Shown piece after piece: positions 1 through 10,250 of a stretch of DNA of 64,000 nucleotides; positions within the stretch are counted from its first letter, which is position 1; each line of letters begins with the position of its first letter. Both the position numbers and the translations under genes were made by a program. The notes under the pieces are model-generated. The model ran no database searches. It saw nothing but the letters and a program-made list of their open reading frames with translations, and had not been told where the DNA came from. This stretch comes from Vespa crabro. Lineage: Eukaryota > Arthropoda > Insecta > Hymenoptera > Vespidae. The DNA lies in assembly GCF_910589235.1 (NCBI RefSeq), contig NC_060961.1, positions 9,190,666 to 9,254,665 on the forward strand. The letters run 5' to 3'.

Positions 1-124
1 AAAAACCTCTACAAATTGGAAAAATTAATTGTAAACCAGACAGAACAAATTATTAATATGCTATCATTACTAACAATTGTCATAAAAAAATTAACATTTA
101 ATATATGAAAATGAAATCCCTTTG

Positions 125-558
125 CATAGCTCTTTAGAATACTTGTGGACTAGCACAAAAACAAGTTGGAAATCTTCTTAAATAATCAAGGAATAAACGT
201 AATGCTCATTTCTGAAACGCATTTTACTATTATAAATATTTTGAAAATAAATAAGTACAAAATATATCCCAGCGGGAAGATTCGTGGTAGCATTACACTT
301 ATTATTAAATCCAATATGAAACATTATGAATTTTCATCGTATAAAATGAACTAATTCAGAGTAGCGAAGGCGGTGATAAAAGACCGGCATAGCTCAATCA
401 CTATATTAGCATTACATAGTCCATTCAGAATTAGTATCTCCAATAAGGAGTTCGAGAACTTCTTAAAAAACTTGAATAATAAATTTTTTGTGGGAGGAAA
501 CTTTAATGCTTTAAAGTTTAATTGTATTCTCAATGAGGCAGCAGAATCATCACAATAG
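125..558 (+). pseudogene. Jockey ORF2 endonuclease domain (broken)
   Basis: This is the N-terminal endonuclease of a Jockey-type ORF2, which in an intact element nicks target DNA to prime reverse transcription. The sequence shows the motif LISETHFT near 200, a HPSGKxRGGSAIIIK-like stretch around 268-312, and FFVGGNFNALKF near 487-522, which corresponds to the family's GGD(F/Y)NAKH motif. The Asp of GGDFNA is Asn here, so the catalytic pocket is damaged. Two frames are needed to read it, and a stop at about 352 separates them. The segment ends in a stop after AAESSQ. Identification is by motif; no function is expected. Confidence 0.75.
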
Positions 559-1404
559 AAGGTAGTAATCTTTTGAAAAGTATGAACTCAAACAAATTGA
601 ATTATATCAATACAAATGAACTCATATACTGACAATACATGATACAAATAAATTGCCCAACCTTTTTATAAACAATAACATCCCTCCGAGATCCACTAAA
701 GTCTTCTTTGAAACTCTCTTCAAATCAACCACTTGTTGCAACAATTAATTTAACGTTTATTAAAAACCGAGCAAATGTAACTATTTTCAGCAAATTTACA
801 AATCGGCAGCACTTTTTGGAGCTTACGACTTAATCTTATAAATAAAATAATGCAGTTGTGGAATATTCGCATGACAACATAATAAATGCAGTCCGCTCTT
901 TCATATTTAATCAGAAGTTCGTAAGCAGATATAATTTCTTTGTTTTCAAGGAGAAAACATAGAGAAATATAAGTTCAGAAAAATATGGCAAAGCAATAAA
1001 CACAACCTGAAGATAGAACAAGCAACGAGCAGTTGACAAAAATTCTTCAAAACTTTAAAAACGATTGTTTCCAAAAATATTTTGGAAATTTGTCTTCCAA
1101 AATTTATCGATTCTAAATATTCACTTTGGAAGGCTTTCTCATCCACCATAAACAATTCCCTCTATACGTTTCCCACAAGAAGAATATACACGGAATTATG
1201 TTAACCTTATTGTAAATAAGTTTAACTTTAGAAGAGCATCAAGATACGATATGATAAGTAATAAAACGATTAAGAAACATCCCAAAATAGGGATTGTACT
1301 TAATACATTTGTTTTCAAAATATTTCTTTCCAGAAGAAATATTATGCAAAGTTTTGAAAATTATTACTCATTACATTCATCCATAAATCAGAGAAACCAA
1401 TTAA

Positions 1405-1900
1405 TGAAGCAAATTTATATCGCTCAATTAATCTTTTGTCAAATATATTCAAATTCTTAGAGAAGATGTTAATTAAAAGACTTTATCCCTTTTTGAAAGA
1501 TTAAAAAATAAAGTAAAATTATCAATTTGGTTTTCGGAAGCGACATTCAATAATAGAACGAACCTATAGAATAGTATATAAAATCATCCAAGATCTAAAA
1601 CAGAAAAAATACTGACACATAACCTTTATATTACACAGGCAATCTTGCCTATCAGTGATTATAAGGAACATTACAATTCCAACAAATAATATAGTCAAAT
1701 ACCTGAACATGATACTTGACAGAACATGTAAGCAGCATATTAAACCAAAGTGTAAGCAACAGAAGTTAAAAATTCTACTGGCTTAGACGTTCGAATTTAA
1801 GTTTAGAAAACAAAGTATTACTCTAGAAAGTTATATTAAAACCCATTTGGATGTCTGACCACCCTGAGCTCGAAAAATGGGCTTATATTTAAAAATCTAT
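1405..1900 (+). pseudogene. Jockey ORF2 reverse transcriptase remnants
   Basis: Several short stretches line up in order with Jockey reverse transcriptases. A YRSINLLSNIFKFLEKML-like string at about 1417-1470 corresponds to the family's YRPISLLP block. FGFRKRHSIIERTYRIVY at about 1529-1582 corresponds to FGFRxxHST. KYLNMILDRT near 1699 corresponds to the KYLGxxLD block after the palm. ILKPIWMSDHPELE near 1835 corresponds to the C-terminal region. The interval between the first two blocks and the palm catalytic YADD region is deleted or unreadable. Frames change repeatedly. I am sure it is non-LTR reverse transcriptase debris and fairly sure it belongs to the upstream endonuclease. Confidence 0.7.
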
Positions 1901-1989
1901 AAACTCAAAACTATCAAATAAACATTTTTTATTCTGGGCCACATGATAGTTTATAGCTTAAACAATCCCTAATACAAAAATTGTTAAAA

Positions 1990-2660
1990 AATATTTAAAA
2001 ATGGCGACGTTGCAGCTGATGCCGTGGAGGTCTCCACCGGAACGCGTGTCACAAACTAAAAGATTTCTGTAATGGTGCATCTGAAAAAAAAAATGATTTT
2101 TTCATTTATGAATATTGTGGTTCTAATGTCTTAAAATTTTTTTTCTTGAGAAAATGGCGGTGAGTAAACGAAATACTTTTTTTCCGCAAAAATTTGACAA
2201 TAAAAAAATTAATATAAAAACTAATTAACATATCGCGAAAATCTTATGCTACTTTATAGATAATATATCTGAGAGTATCGTGTTCAAATTTCATGTCAAT
2301 CAGTCCGGTAGTTTCCGAAATCTAGTTACAGTTAGATCGAAAAATATAATTTCGAGAAAAACGCAAAAGAAAGTAAATGTCCGGTTATTTAGGTGATAAA
2401 GTGGTTTTTTTGCTCATCTTTAATCAGCAATTCCTGGCTCATATAACGTTCCTTCAGCAGCATAATGAGTATCTTGGAACCCTTTATGAGTTGATTTGCG
2501 AGCTTGGCGAGCATGTTTCATGTTTTATTGCGCTTGGATCTCCACGCTATCGCAACGCTGTTTGTCGACTTTCATGCACAATTTGTAGTCGTAATTCGTT
2601 AATGTTTGAATTTTAATACCAAATATGGCTTAAATTATTCGAGAAAAGTCAATAATAGTG
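1990..2660 (-). pseudogene. Mutator-like transposase C-terminal end and 3' flank
   Basis: Read on the minus strand, about 2540-2445 gives a basic string ending in EGTLYEPGIAD followed by a stop. I recognise this as the C-terminal signature (EGxLYGPGIAD) of the insect Mutator-like transposase family that also appears at 4318 and 30590 in this window. Upstream coding sequence towards 2660 is much degraded. The remaining 1990-2440 would be the 3' untranslated and terminal region; it is richer in GC near 2010-2045 than its surroundings. No terminal repeat was confirmed. Alternative: an unrelated AT-rich relic with a chance match, because only about 30 residues support the call. Confidence 0.4.
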
Positions 2661-3784
2661 CAAAAAAAGAGATTTAAAAAAAAATTTATTTTTTTCCTTG
2701 ATATGGCAATGAAAATTGTTATTGTTACTCTGTGCAAAATTCATTGAGGCCTATGCCATAAGAAAAAGTAAGATGTACACAATACAGAATCACTAAAGAT
2801 TTTTCTATTATAATTGTTGTTTTTATTATCGTATTTTATAATTGTAATAAAATTTATGTAAAATATAACGTCTGCATTGATATAAGTATAAGTAAATATT
2901 AAAATATTTGTTTGCAAGACAAAGTTCGCCGACAATAAACTACAAGGACATAGAAATACTATCAATGAACCTAATTTACGATGTAAATCAAAATCTATTC
3001 ACAAAACAAAAAATATTGACGTATTCATTAACAAAGCCTCTCATTACCATCTCATTACCATCATAGAAAATAAAGGGAACTGTCAAGGACATAGAAGAAA
3101 AGAAAAATCCAAATCAACGAAATCTAATTATTAATTAAAAAAAAATCCCTCCTTTTGGATCTTTATAGAACTTCATTGAATATAAAAATCCTCGTATCAA
3201 AACTAACCGGGTTCATTCATTCGTTCGTTCATTTAAACGAAATCATTGTTATATCGTCGACTTCACTGTTCTGCTTAACAATTGTTATTGTATTATTGAT
3301 TGTATTTGTATTATTGACCCGCGCCTCTGTAAATTATTATTACATTATAAATTAAATTTTCTACTTATTTTTTGCACATCTTTTATTGCTCTAACTATTT
3401 ATGAATGATTTTGTACTTAAATTGTATAGTTGAAAATATATTCTGCTTTCGTAAGTACAAAATATATTTGGTTTTTCTAACCATCTATCTTCCTCATCCT
3501 TACGTCGCATTCGAGAAAATAAATTAAAAAAATATGACTATAAATGAAACAAATTCGGCTAAAAGGAAATTCTATGCCGTCGCGCCTTGAATTTATCTCA
3601 CAAAATCATCATCCTATTCGGTTATTCCATTGTTAGAATCAATGACTTAACCGGTTGGGTTGTAACAAATAACTTAGGAACAAATAACTTTGGATTGCCA
3701 AGCATTTATAACTATTAATCAAGAAACTAGAACAAGTTATATCTCTGAGTTGTGACTTGCAATTAAGGGACTTCTCTTCCTATA
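2661..3784. other. AT-rich stretch, nothing recognised
   Basis: No open frame longer than about 75 codons and no recognisable protein motif is seen on either strand. The sequence is AT-rich with homopolymer A and T runs. A short direct duplication, AACAAATAACTT, occurs twice near 3665-3690. I see nothing else that I can support. Confidence 0.5.
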
Positions 3785-4112
3785 TGTTTACAAGAGTTTA
3801 TGACATGAATTCTCATCGTTTCAATTTTTATCCGATTTTGGATCAATTTGGTAATAATTTCTTTCGAAAGATAAAGATTTTATACACGAGATTATCGTTT
3901 CTAATCTTTGAAGAATAATTTTTTTTTTTAAATCATGTCTAAAAATAGGTAATTTTTAAAAGTAATTTTCACGCAAGTTTCTTACAAAAGCTACTTTTGA
4001 AAATTAGAAATAATAATCTCGTATTAAAAATCTTTATCTTTTAAATGAGCTAAGGAATTAAAATCGGACAAAAATTGCGATCAGAAAATTTTTAACGTAA
4101 ACCTTTACAACA
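3785..4112. repeat. Long imperfect inverted repeat (hairpin, MITE-like)
   Basis: The left arm (about 3785-3905) and right arm (about 4000-4112) are reverse complements over most of their length, separated by about 95 bases. Good anchor pairs are GATAAAGATTTT at 3869 against AAAATCTTTATC at 4026, CGAGATTAT at 3887 against ATAATCTCG at 4012, and TCCGATTTT at 3831 against AAAATCGGA at 4070. The arms have diverged by scattered substitutions and short indels, so the structure is not recent. Size and architecture fit a foldback or miniature inverted-repeat element, but no target-site duplication was identified. Confidence 0.65.
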
Positions 4113-4317
4113 CGCTGCATAAATTTCATGCATGCGGTTTCAGACTCTAGCAACAGTCTTGTTAGTATTATAAAATTAAAATATCATATGCGGTTTGATT
4201 AGTAAAATTGCGACATATATATGTTTATTGATATATCAGAAAAAAATGTGAATGTCAACGTTAATATCAACCTATAGTATTTAAAATAATTTTTATAGAT
4301 AGCGAATATTCGCAATT

Positions 4318-5270
4318 AGAAGAAATTCAGACTGCAGGAAACATGCCATGTTTGACAAGTAATACGTTGGACAAATATCATGTTACTAAATACCATGTAT
4401 CTAAACTTTTTTATGATAAGACAGATTTACGATAGATTAATGTTTAAAGTTGTAGAGAAAGAGGCGAGACTTGTTTAAACGGAAAAATTAACTACGATGG
4501 TATTCCTTGTATCACTATTGTTGCGGATGGAACATGGGCCAAAAAGTCATATAAAAATTATTATAGTTTATTATCGGGCATTGCCACGATTGTCGATATA
4601 TTGAAGTACGAAACAAATATTGTTATTTTTGCCATCAAGTGTACAAGTAGTTTTTCGTAATCATAAAGGTTTCAAAAATTGTTATGGATTGACGACGCAA
4701 ATGAAATCAGACGCAATAGTAGAAAGTTTCTGTTGTAGCATCGACATGCTCGATCTAAAATATACTAAATTGATCGAGGATGGGGACAGCAGTGTACATT
4801 AAAAGTTTATAAATGCATTGCCGTATAGTTTGCAATTATTAGTTGAAGAAACAGAATGTCGCAATCATATCGTAATTATTTCATGTCGTAATTATAGTAT
4901 CCGTTTGTAAACTTTTTGTCTAAATAAAAATTACGGCACCGTCAATAATGAAATATTTTGCCTCTTTTGCGGCAATTAAATATTATAAGGGTCAAAAAAT
5001 TAGCTTCTATATAGCAACCTGAAGGAATTTTGAAAAGATATTCATAATGAGCCGAATCACCATCATGAGAAGTGTAAAAATTGTAGTTATTATTGCAATG
5101 GTAAAGCAAAATATGATGAGCGTAATCATGTATTGGGGATGCAAATCATTGATATTTTTCACGAAATCTAATCGGAAATGCTTCATGTTACAAATAGTCT
5201 TTTTGCTTTATGCGGCTCGTATAAAATTCGATGTGGAAGTGCTGTTATCAGTATGAATGCTGATGGTGCA
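4318..5270 (+). pseudogene. Mutator-like transposase core (broken)
   Basis: This is a relic of the insect Mutator-like transposase domain family, whose enzymes cut and paste DNA elements. Recognisable blocks in order: EEIQTAGNMPC near 4320, GIPCITIVADGTWAKKSYK at about 4498-4553 (the Asp before GTW is a likely catalytic residue), YSLLSGIATIV near 4560, and SDAIVESFCCSIDMLDLKY followed by LIEDGDSSVH at 4707-4800 (GDGDSS, second acidic block). Later fragments around 5040-5260 contain a Cys/His-rich stretch and NADGAL. At least three frameshifts and several stops, including one after SSVH, break the frame. The N-terminal part matching the copy at 30590 is missing, so the two copies cover different parts of one family. 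Confidence 0.75.
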
Positions 5271-5299
5271 TTATATCATGAAATTAGTGATAAATTATT

Positions 5300-6060
5300 A
5301 ACTTTTTTCTATATTTGTTGTGTATGTTGATTCGTATTGTGATTGTGTATTTTTCCCTGTTGTGATTGTGTTATTGCGCGATTTTACTGAATCGAATGTT
5401 TTCTTATAGTTTATGTATGTTATGTATGTTCTTTGTTCCTTTGATGTTTGATTTATTTATAATGCTATCAATTATTACCTGTTTCTTACATTCCTGATGT
5501 TTTTCTTGCATCTTTTCTGTTCTTCTGTAAGTATAATATATTGTTGTTTATGAGGTGTTGGTCGATTTGTCGTGTTATTATGGAATTTTATATAGTGTCA
5601 GTTAATGGTCTGTAATTAGCTAAATTCTGTATGTTTTTGTTTTTGAGTACATTATGCCTTTTGTTAGAAAATATGTTGTACTATTTAAGTTTTCTATTAT
5701 TTTGTTGATTTCCCTTGTGAGATGTTTGTATGTTTTTAAACCAAAAGTTTCGTATATAGTTTTTTCCAGGTGACTTTCAACTGTGTGTGCTTTTTATTAT
5801 CTTTGCTAACTTTTCTTCTTTTATGTATTCTTCAAACATATGTAGTATGTTTCTGTTATCATTTTCTTGTGCGATCCATCGTGCTTTGTTATTATGTTGT
5901 TTTAATTAAAAGAATTCTGTTATTTGTTATTTTGAGGGTACTATTGTTTCTTATTCCAATTTCCTGTTATTTTTCCAATTTTCTGTAGAAAAGTTTTTCA
6001 TTTCTTCTGAAGAAATTATTTATTTTCTTTCTTTCGTTTGATTTGTTATCTCTTCAAGCG
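5300..6060 (-). pseudogene. R4/Dong-clade reverse transcriptase relic
   Basis: Read on the minus strand from about 6050 to 5300, a degraded reverse transcriptase appears. In order it shows NEKLFYRKLEK near 6000; AKIIKSTHS*KSPGKNYIRNFWFK near 5790-5720 (the family motif is WKSPGxDxIxNFW, with Trp now a stop); NLANYRPLT near 5630 (family PANYRPITC); NNNILYLQKNRKDARKTSG near 5555-5500 (family EEQKGCRK); and TYINYKKTFDSV near 5420, the palm motif A with its catalytic Asp. These blocks fit the R4/Dong group of site-specific non-LTR elements better than Jockey or R1. Frames shift several times, and the catalytic motif C was not found. The element is truncated where the Mutator-like relic begins. 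Confidence 0.65.
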
Positions 6061-9000
6061 GGCGAACTATGCGGCTAATTTTAGTTCATATGTATCTAGT
6101 ATTTGAGATACTACTTTCTTATTATTTTACATGATTTTATTTATGTGTTTAGTTACAAATTAATATCTTAAAACATTTTTGCAAAATAATTTTTTGATAT
6201 ACTTTTACCTTATTTCCAAAATTACAATTAATATTACTACAGTATTGCAAATATTGTTATTGAGATTTTGAAATTTTGTAGAACACAGTAACACTGTAAG
6301 TAAGTGTAACATACATCATGGAATTGTAATATATAATAAATATGTAATAACAGAATTGTAATTAATACTTTTTTCTTATTATAATAACTTGATATAAAGC
6401 ACATAACCCAGATGCAACCATGAGCACATAAGAACTAAGAATGTAGTTAAATGAAATTTTGAATAGACAACGATTAGAACAATTTTTAACAATAAAAGAT
6501 GAAAAGTTCTCTTGAGTCACTTACATAGTTTTCAAAGTCAGTGGAATGGTAATATCTGGAATTTTTTAGTGATAAAGAATAAATAAACAACAAATACGTT
6601 GAAGAAATACATACTTTTGAAGAAATCAATATTTAAAAAAAAAATAAATATAATCAATCGTAATCAATATTTTTGAAGAAAAAATTTTCTGTATATTATA
6701 ATAACATATTTTCAATAATAAGGTAAGCTAGTAACAATTAAATAGTAACAATAAAAAGTTAACTAAATCTAAGTGAATAACATAACTTAGTGAATTTATC
6801 TTTAACTAACATTTTGTTCTGAAATAATAGTTACAGCAAAATTACATATTTTCTGAATTTAATATAAAATTACATTTTTATAATTGAAACATTTGATATG
6901 TTTCTATTAATAATGTTTCAAATTCAATTGCAACATATATAAAAAATTATGTTGAACAAAAACTTTAAACTAAACCTTGAATTAAATATTAAAAAAATTG
7001 TCTATTAAAGATTTTTGATATTAAAGACTTTTTTTATTTAGAGACATAACGCAATTTGTTTGTGACAAAATAATTTTTATTATAATATTTTAAAAATTTA
7101 TGTAATAGTTTTGTTTTCGTTTTATAAGATCGTAAATGAGATTCTCTTAATTTTATTTTTTTATTTCTGTAAGAAATATACAATGCAAGTGCAACAGTTA
7201 AGTAGTATCAAAATAAACATTATCACTGTTGGATTATATTATTTAAAAGATAAATAGAATCATTACCTGTATGTTGTTTACTTCTTATTGTCTTCCCTAG
7301 AGGATATGTTAAAATGACTAAGTATTACATTAAATTAAAAATATAGTTTATGTTAAGAAAAGAATTCAAAGGTTTCTTTTGAAGAAAAGAAAATGTTTAT
7401 TTTATTCATAAAAATTGTTTTAATGAAAAAGGAAGTATTTTCATATAAAATACCAGTTAATGATTATCACAATTTTTAAGTCACACTCAGGCAATTAATA
7501 GTAAATGCACATCAATATAATGTATTTAGTAAATGAAAATAAACATTATTATTTACAGCATACATAAAATTAGGCTAGATTACATAGATCAGTTAAAACG
7601 TTTACTATCGATCTAGTCATCAATATGTATATCTATCTGTTCAATAATTTTGTTAAGAAAGAATTAAAGATTATAAAAAATTAAAGATTATATATTATTA
7701 TATACTTTTTATATTAGAAGTTATATTTTTTTTAGATAAAGATAGTGATAACATCCTTGTAGATATTGATAAATATAGATTTACAAACATTTTAAATAAA
7801 TCTGAAAAATTTGAACACAAATATCAGTGATTCTGATGATAATAAACATGTTAACTACATTTTATAACAAAAAATAAAAGATTACTAGTGCTTTTAATTT
7901 CATTATCATTACATATCACCACCAATATAATTGTAAAGTTAAGCTACTAGAAAAATCTAAGTTACATAAAAGTCATAAATAATTATATTTTATTGCTCAT
8001 CTATAAAATAGCAAATTTTATTAGAACTTAAAAGATTACATCTTGAATTGCAAAACTTATATATTAAGGGCTGCTGTTTTCTATTCTATTTCATATGTAT
8101 ATTCTAAGATTTTAAATCATTATTTTTTATAAAATTGAGATTATAAACAAAAACTTAATAGGTTAAACTTAATAAGTTACAAATTTACTTTCGTTATCAC
8201 CAATAAATATAAATATGTTTTTGAATCAAAGAATTCTTTAATTATATTTTAAATATGTAAATGCTTTGAATAAAGTTGTTTTTATACATTATCATGAATT
8301 TCACTTAAAAATAAATGGAATATTTGTTACTTCGAGTATTGATATTATTGGTTTCTTAAAAGTTCCGAACTTTCCATAAAGAATTATTTAAAAATATCAG
8401 ACTTCAAGGCTAATAATTTAGTTTCTATATATATTATAAGAAAAGAAAAACAATTTCTTTAATATCTTTATATTTTCTTATTAACCCAAATTTTTTTCTT
8501 TTTAAATTCACCTTTAGTATCATTCTTACATTTCAACGATAAATTTGTTATAAAATTGGTTTTATACATCAATGAGCTAAAAATTCTTATTTGCTTGTAC
8601 TAATTATATCACTTTGACATTTGCTGATTGATTTGTGGTGAGTTTATGCAACTTGTTCACACAAGCGATAGGAAGTTAATTTCGTTTAGCACTTCTTGCA
8701 AATTCCAAAAATGCAATACTTGTAAACAATTTATTGTAAATCTGTAATTAAAAATTACAGATATTCTTAATTTAAAATTTCATGTATCATCTCCATTTGT
8801 AAAATAATTTTAATTTTATATAATGCAGATTTTTCCAAGTATTTTAAATTATAAGAACCAGCCAACTATATCTGTACTTGACGGTACCAATATCTTTGAA
8901 TTTTTTGAACATTTATATCAAATACATGATGATAAGTAGTCCCTATCTTTGATAATAAGAAATTTTTCTTAATCTGTCATCTATGAAATCGTACAGGAGA

Positions 9001-9646
9001 CTTAACATAAAGATATTATCTATGAAACCAAAATTTAAAGATTAGAAAATTTTGAAATATCTACAATGATATAATATTTTTCTCTGATTTAAATTTTTTT
9101 ATCTTGAACTCCCTGAATCATGGAAGCATGTCCATCTAAAGAAGATTTGTGACCACCATAAGATCAGAAAACCTCCCTCGAAACAGAATGTTTTATTTAA
9201 AATATTTTTGAAACGTGCCATAGTTTGTGAAATAATTGTGCGAAATTTCAGATGGAACACTCTTCATGGAATACAGAATATATGTTTATTCAATAATACA
9301 TGCGTATAAATTCGATCGATCAAGTCAAATTTTTTTTCAACAAAATTTTGCATCCTTTAAATTTTTTTAACGAAAGTTTACATTAAATATCATACAAATA
9401 TTCATAAAATATTTTTTAACTTATTTTGTAAATTAAATAAATTTTGTTGATAACAATATTTGTTTAGGAGTATAAATAAGGTGCAAGATTTTGTTTTTTT
9501 TAAATGATTCTCATTTCCTTTTGATTATCGCTCTATTCGATCTTTAGTTGCTGTCGAATCGTTTCTTGCTCTTTTTTCCCTTCTCTTACATAAATACATA
9601 GACAAACACAGGCGTAGATAGCACACATTGAATATAAATAATTTAA
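6061..9646. other. AT-rich gene-free stretch
   Basis: These 3.6 kb are very AT-rich, with no open frame of note and no motif I recognise on either strand. A weak inverted pair, CAAAATTTTGCATCCTT near 9340 against a diverged complement near 9470-9500, may be another decayed foldback element. Otherwise I see nothing supportable: no splice-site-bounded exon with coding character and no RNA gene. Confidence 0.5.
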
Positions 9647-10250
9647 TTAACCCATTGACTGCCACGCAAATTTAGCGCGTCTTGTCCTGGACGCCACGGT
9701 TTTATTTTAAAGAAAACATGAAGTTTTACAAAATATAATAATATTAAATTACTGATATAATATAAAAAAATTGATAAGTAATATGTCCTCTATACTATAT
9801 ACATTTTTCATTCATCCTTTATAATAATGCCTAACTGAAATAGCCATTTGTAACCAATCTAAACTTGCAGCACCCACTACGAGATATCTCGTAGCTGGCG
9901 TAACTATAGGAATATTTTTTGTGACATATTACAGATGACATATTACATAAAAATATTCAGAAGTGTATTATTGTATGTTATGTGATAGCAGTTGGTACTC
10001 TCTAGTTGGTATATCTCCGAGCGCTACACATATGCGTCGTTTTCCGTTGATGTGTGCTACCGATCGGTTGTGTTTGTTTCTTTTTATGCTCGCTTATGCT
10101 TAGCTGTGATTTGGGAGCCAAGACAAATTGTTGTTAACGCGATCGTTAGTTGCTATTAGTCGTTCTAAGTGTAAGAGTGAGAATGGATGGTAGAAAAGAA
10201 GATTCTTTGAATTTAGAAAAAGGATACTGAAGATAGTTTTATTTTTTGCT
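9647..10250 (+). mobile_element. Probable piggyBac-like left end with start of transposase
   Basis: The target-like tetranucleotide TTAA (9647-9650) is followed by CCCATTGACTGCCACG, which has the form of a piggyBac-family terminal repeat (CCC start directly after TTAA). About 225 bases inward is a perfect 18-bp palindrome, CTACGAGATATCTCGTAG (9877-9894). A short ATG frame starts at about 10182 (MDGRKEDSLNLE) and then breaks, which would suit a transposase N-terminus. GC content between 10000 and 10190 is clearly above that of the flanks. No matching right end (GGGTTAA) is seen nearby on the same side, so the element is truncated or interrupted. The family call is inference from the end structure. 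Confidence 0.45.

Larger units (their letters stand above)
1..1985 (+). mobile_element. Degenerate Jockey-clade non-LTR retrotransposon
   Basis: The remnants of one element run in order on the plus strand. Bases 1-110 resemble the C-terminal tail of a Jockey ORF1, then come an apurinic-like endonuclease (about 125-558) and scattered reverse transcriptase motifs (about 1410-1900). All frames carry stops and shifts, so nothing is translatable. The window edge cuts the 5' part. The wording of the endonuclease differs from the Jockey copy at 20.5-24.8 kb, so this looks like a different, older lineage. The order of domains and the colinear motifs make the assignment to Jockey fairly secure; the exact 3' end is a guess, placed where recognisable protein stops and a different relic begins. 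Confidence 0.75.

Noticed and set aside
5770..5988. Plus-strand hydrophobic frame rich in Leu, Phe and Val
   Set aside because: It is the opposite strand of the R4/Dong reverse transcriptase relic, and T-rich DNA gives hydrophobic codons by default.
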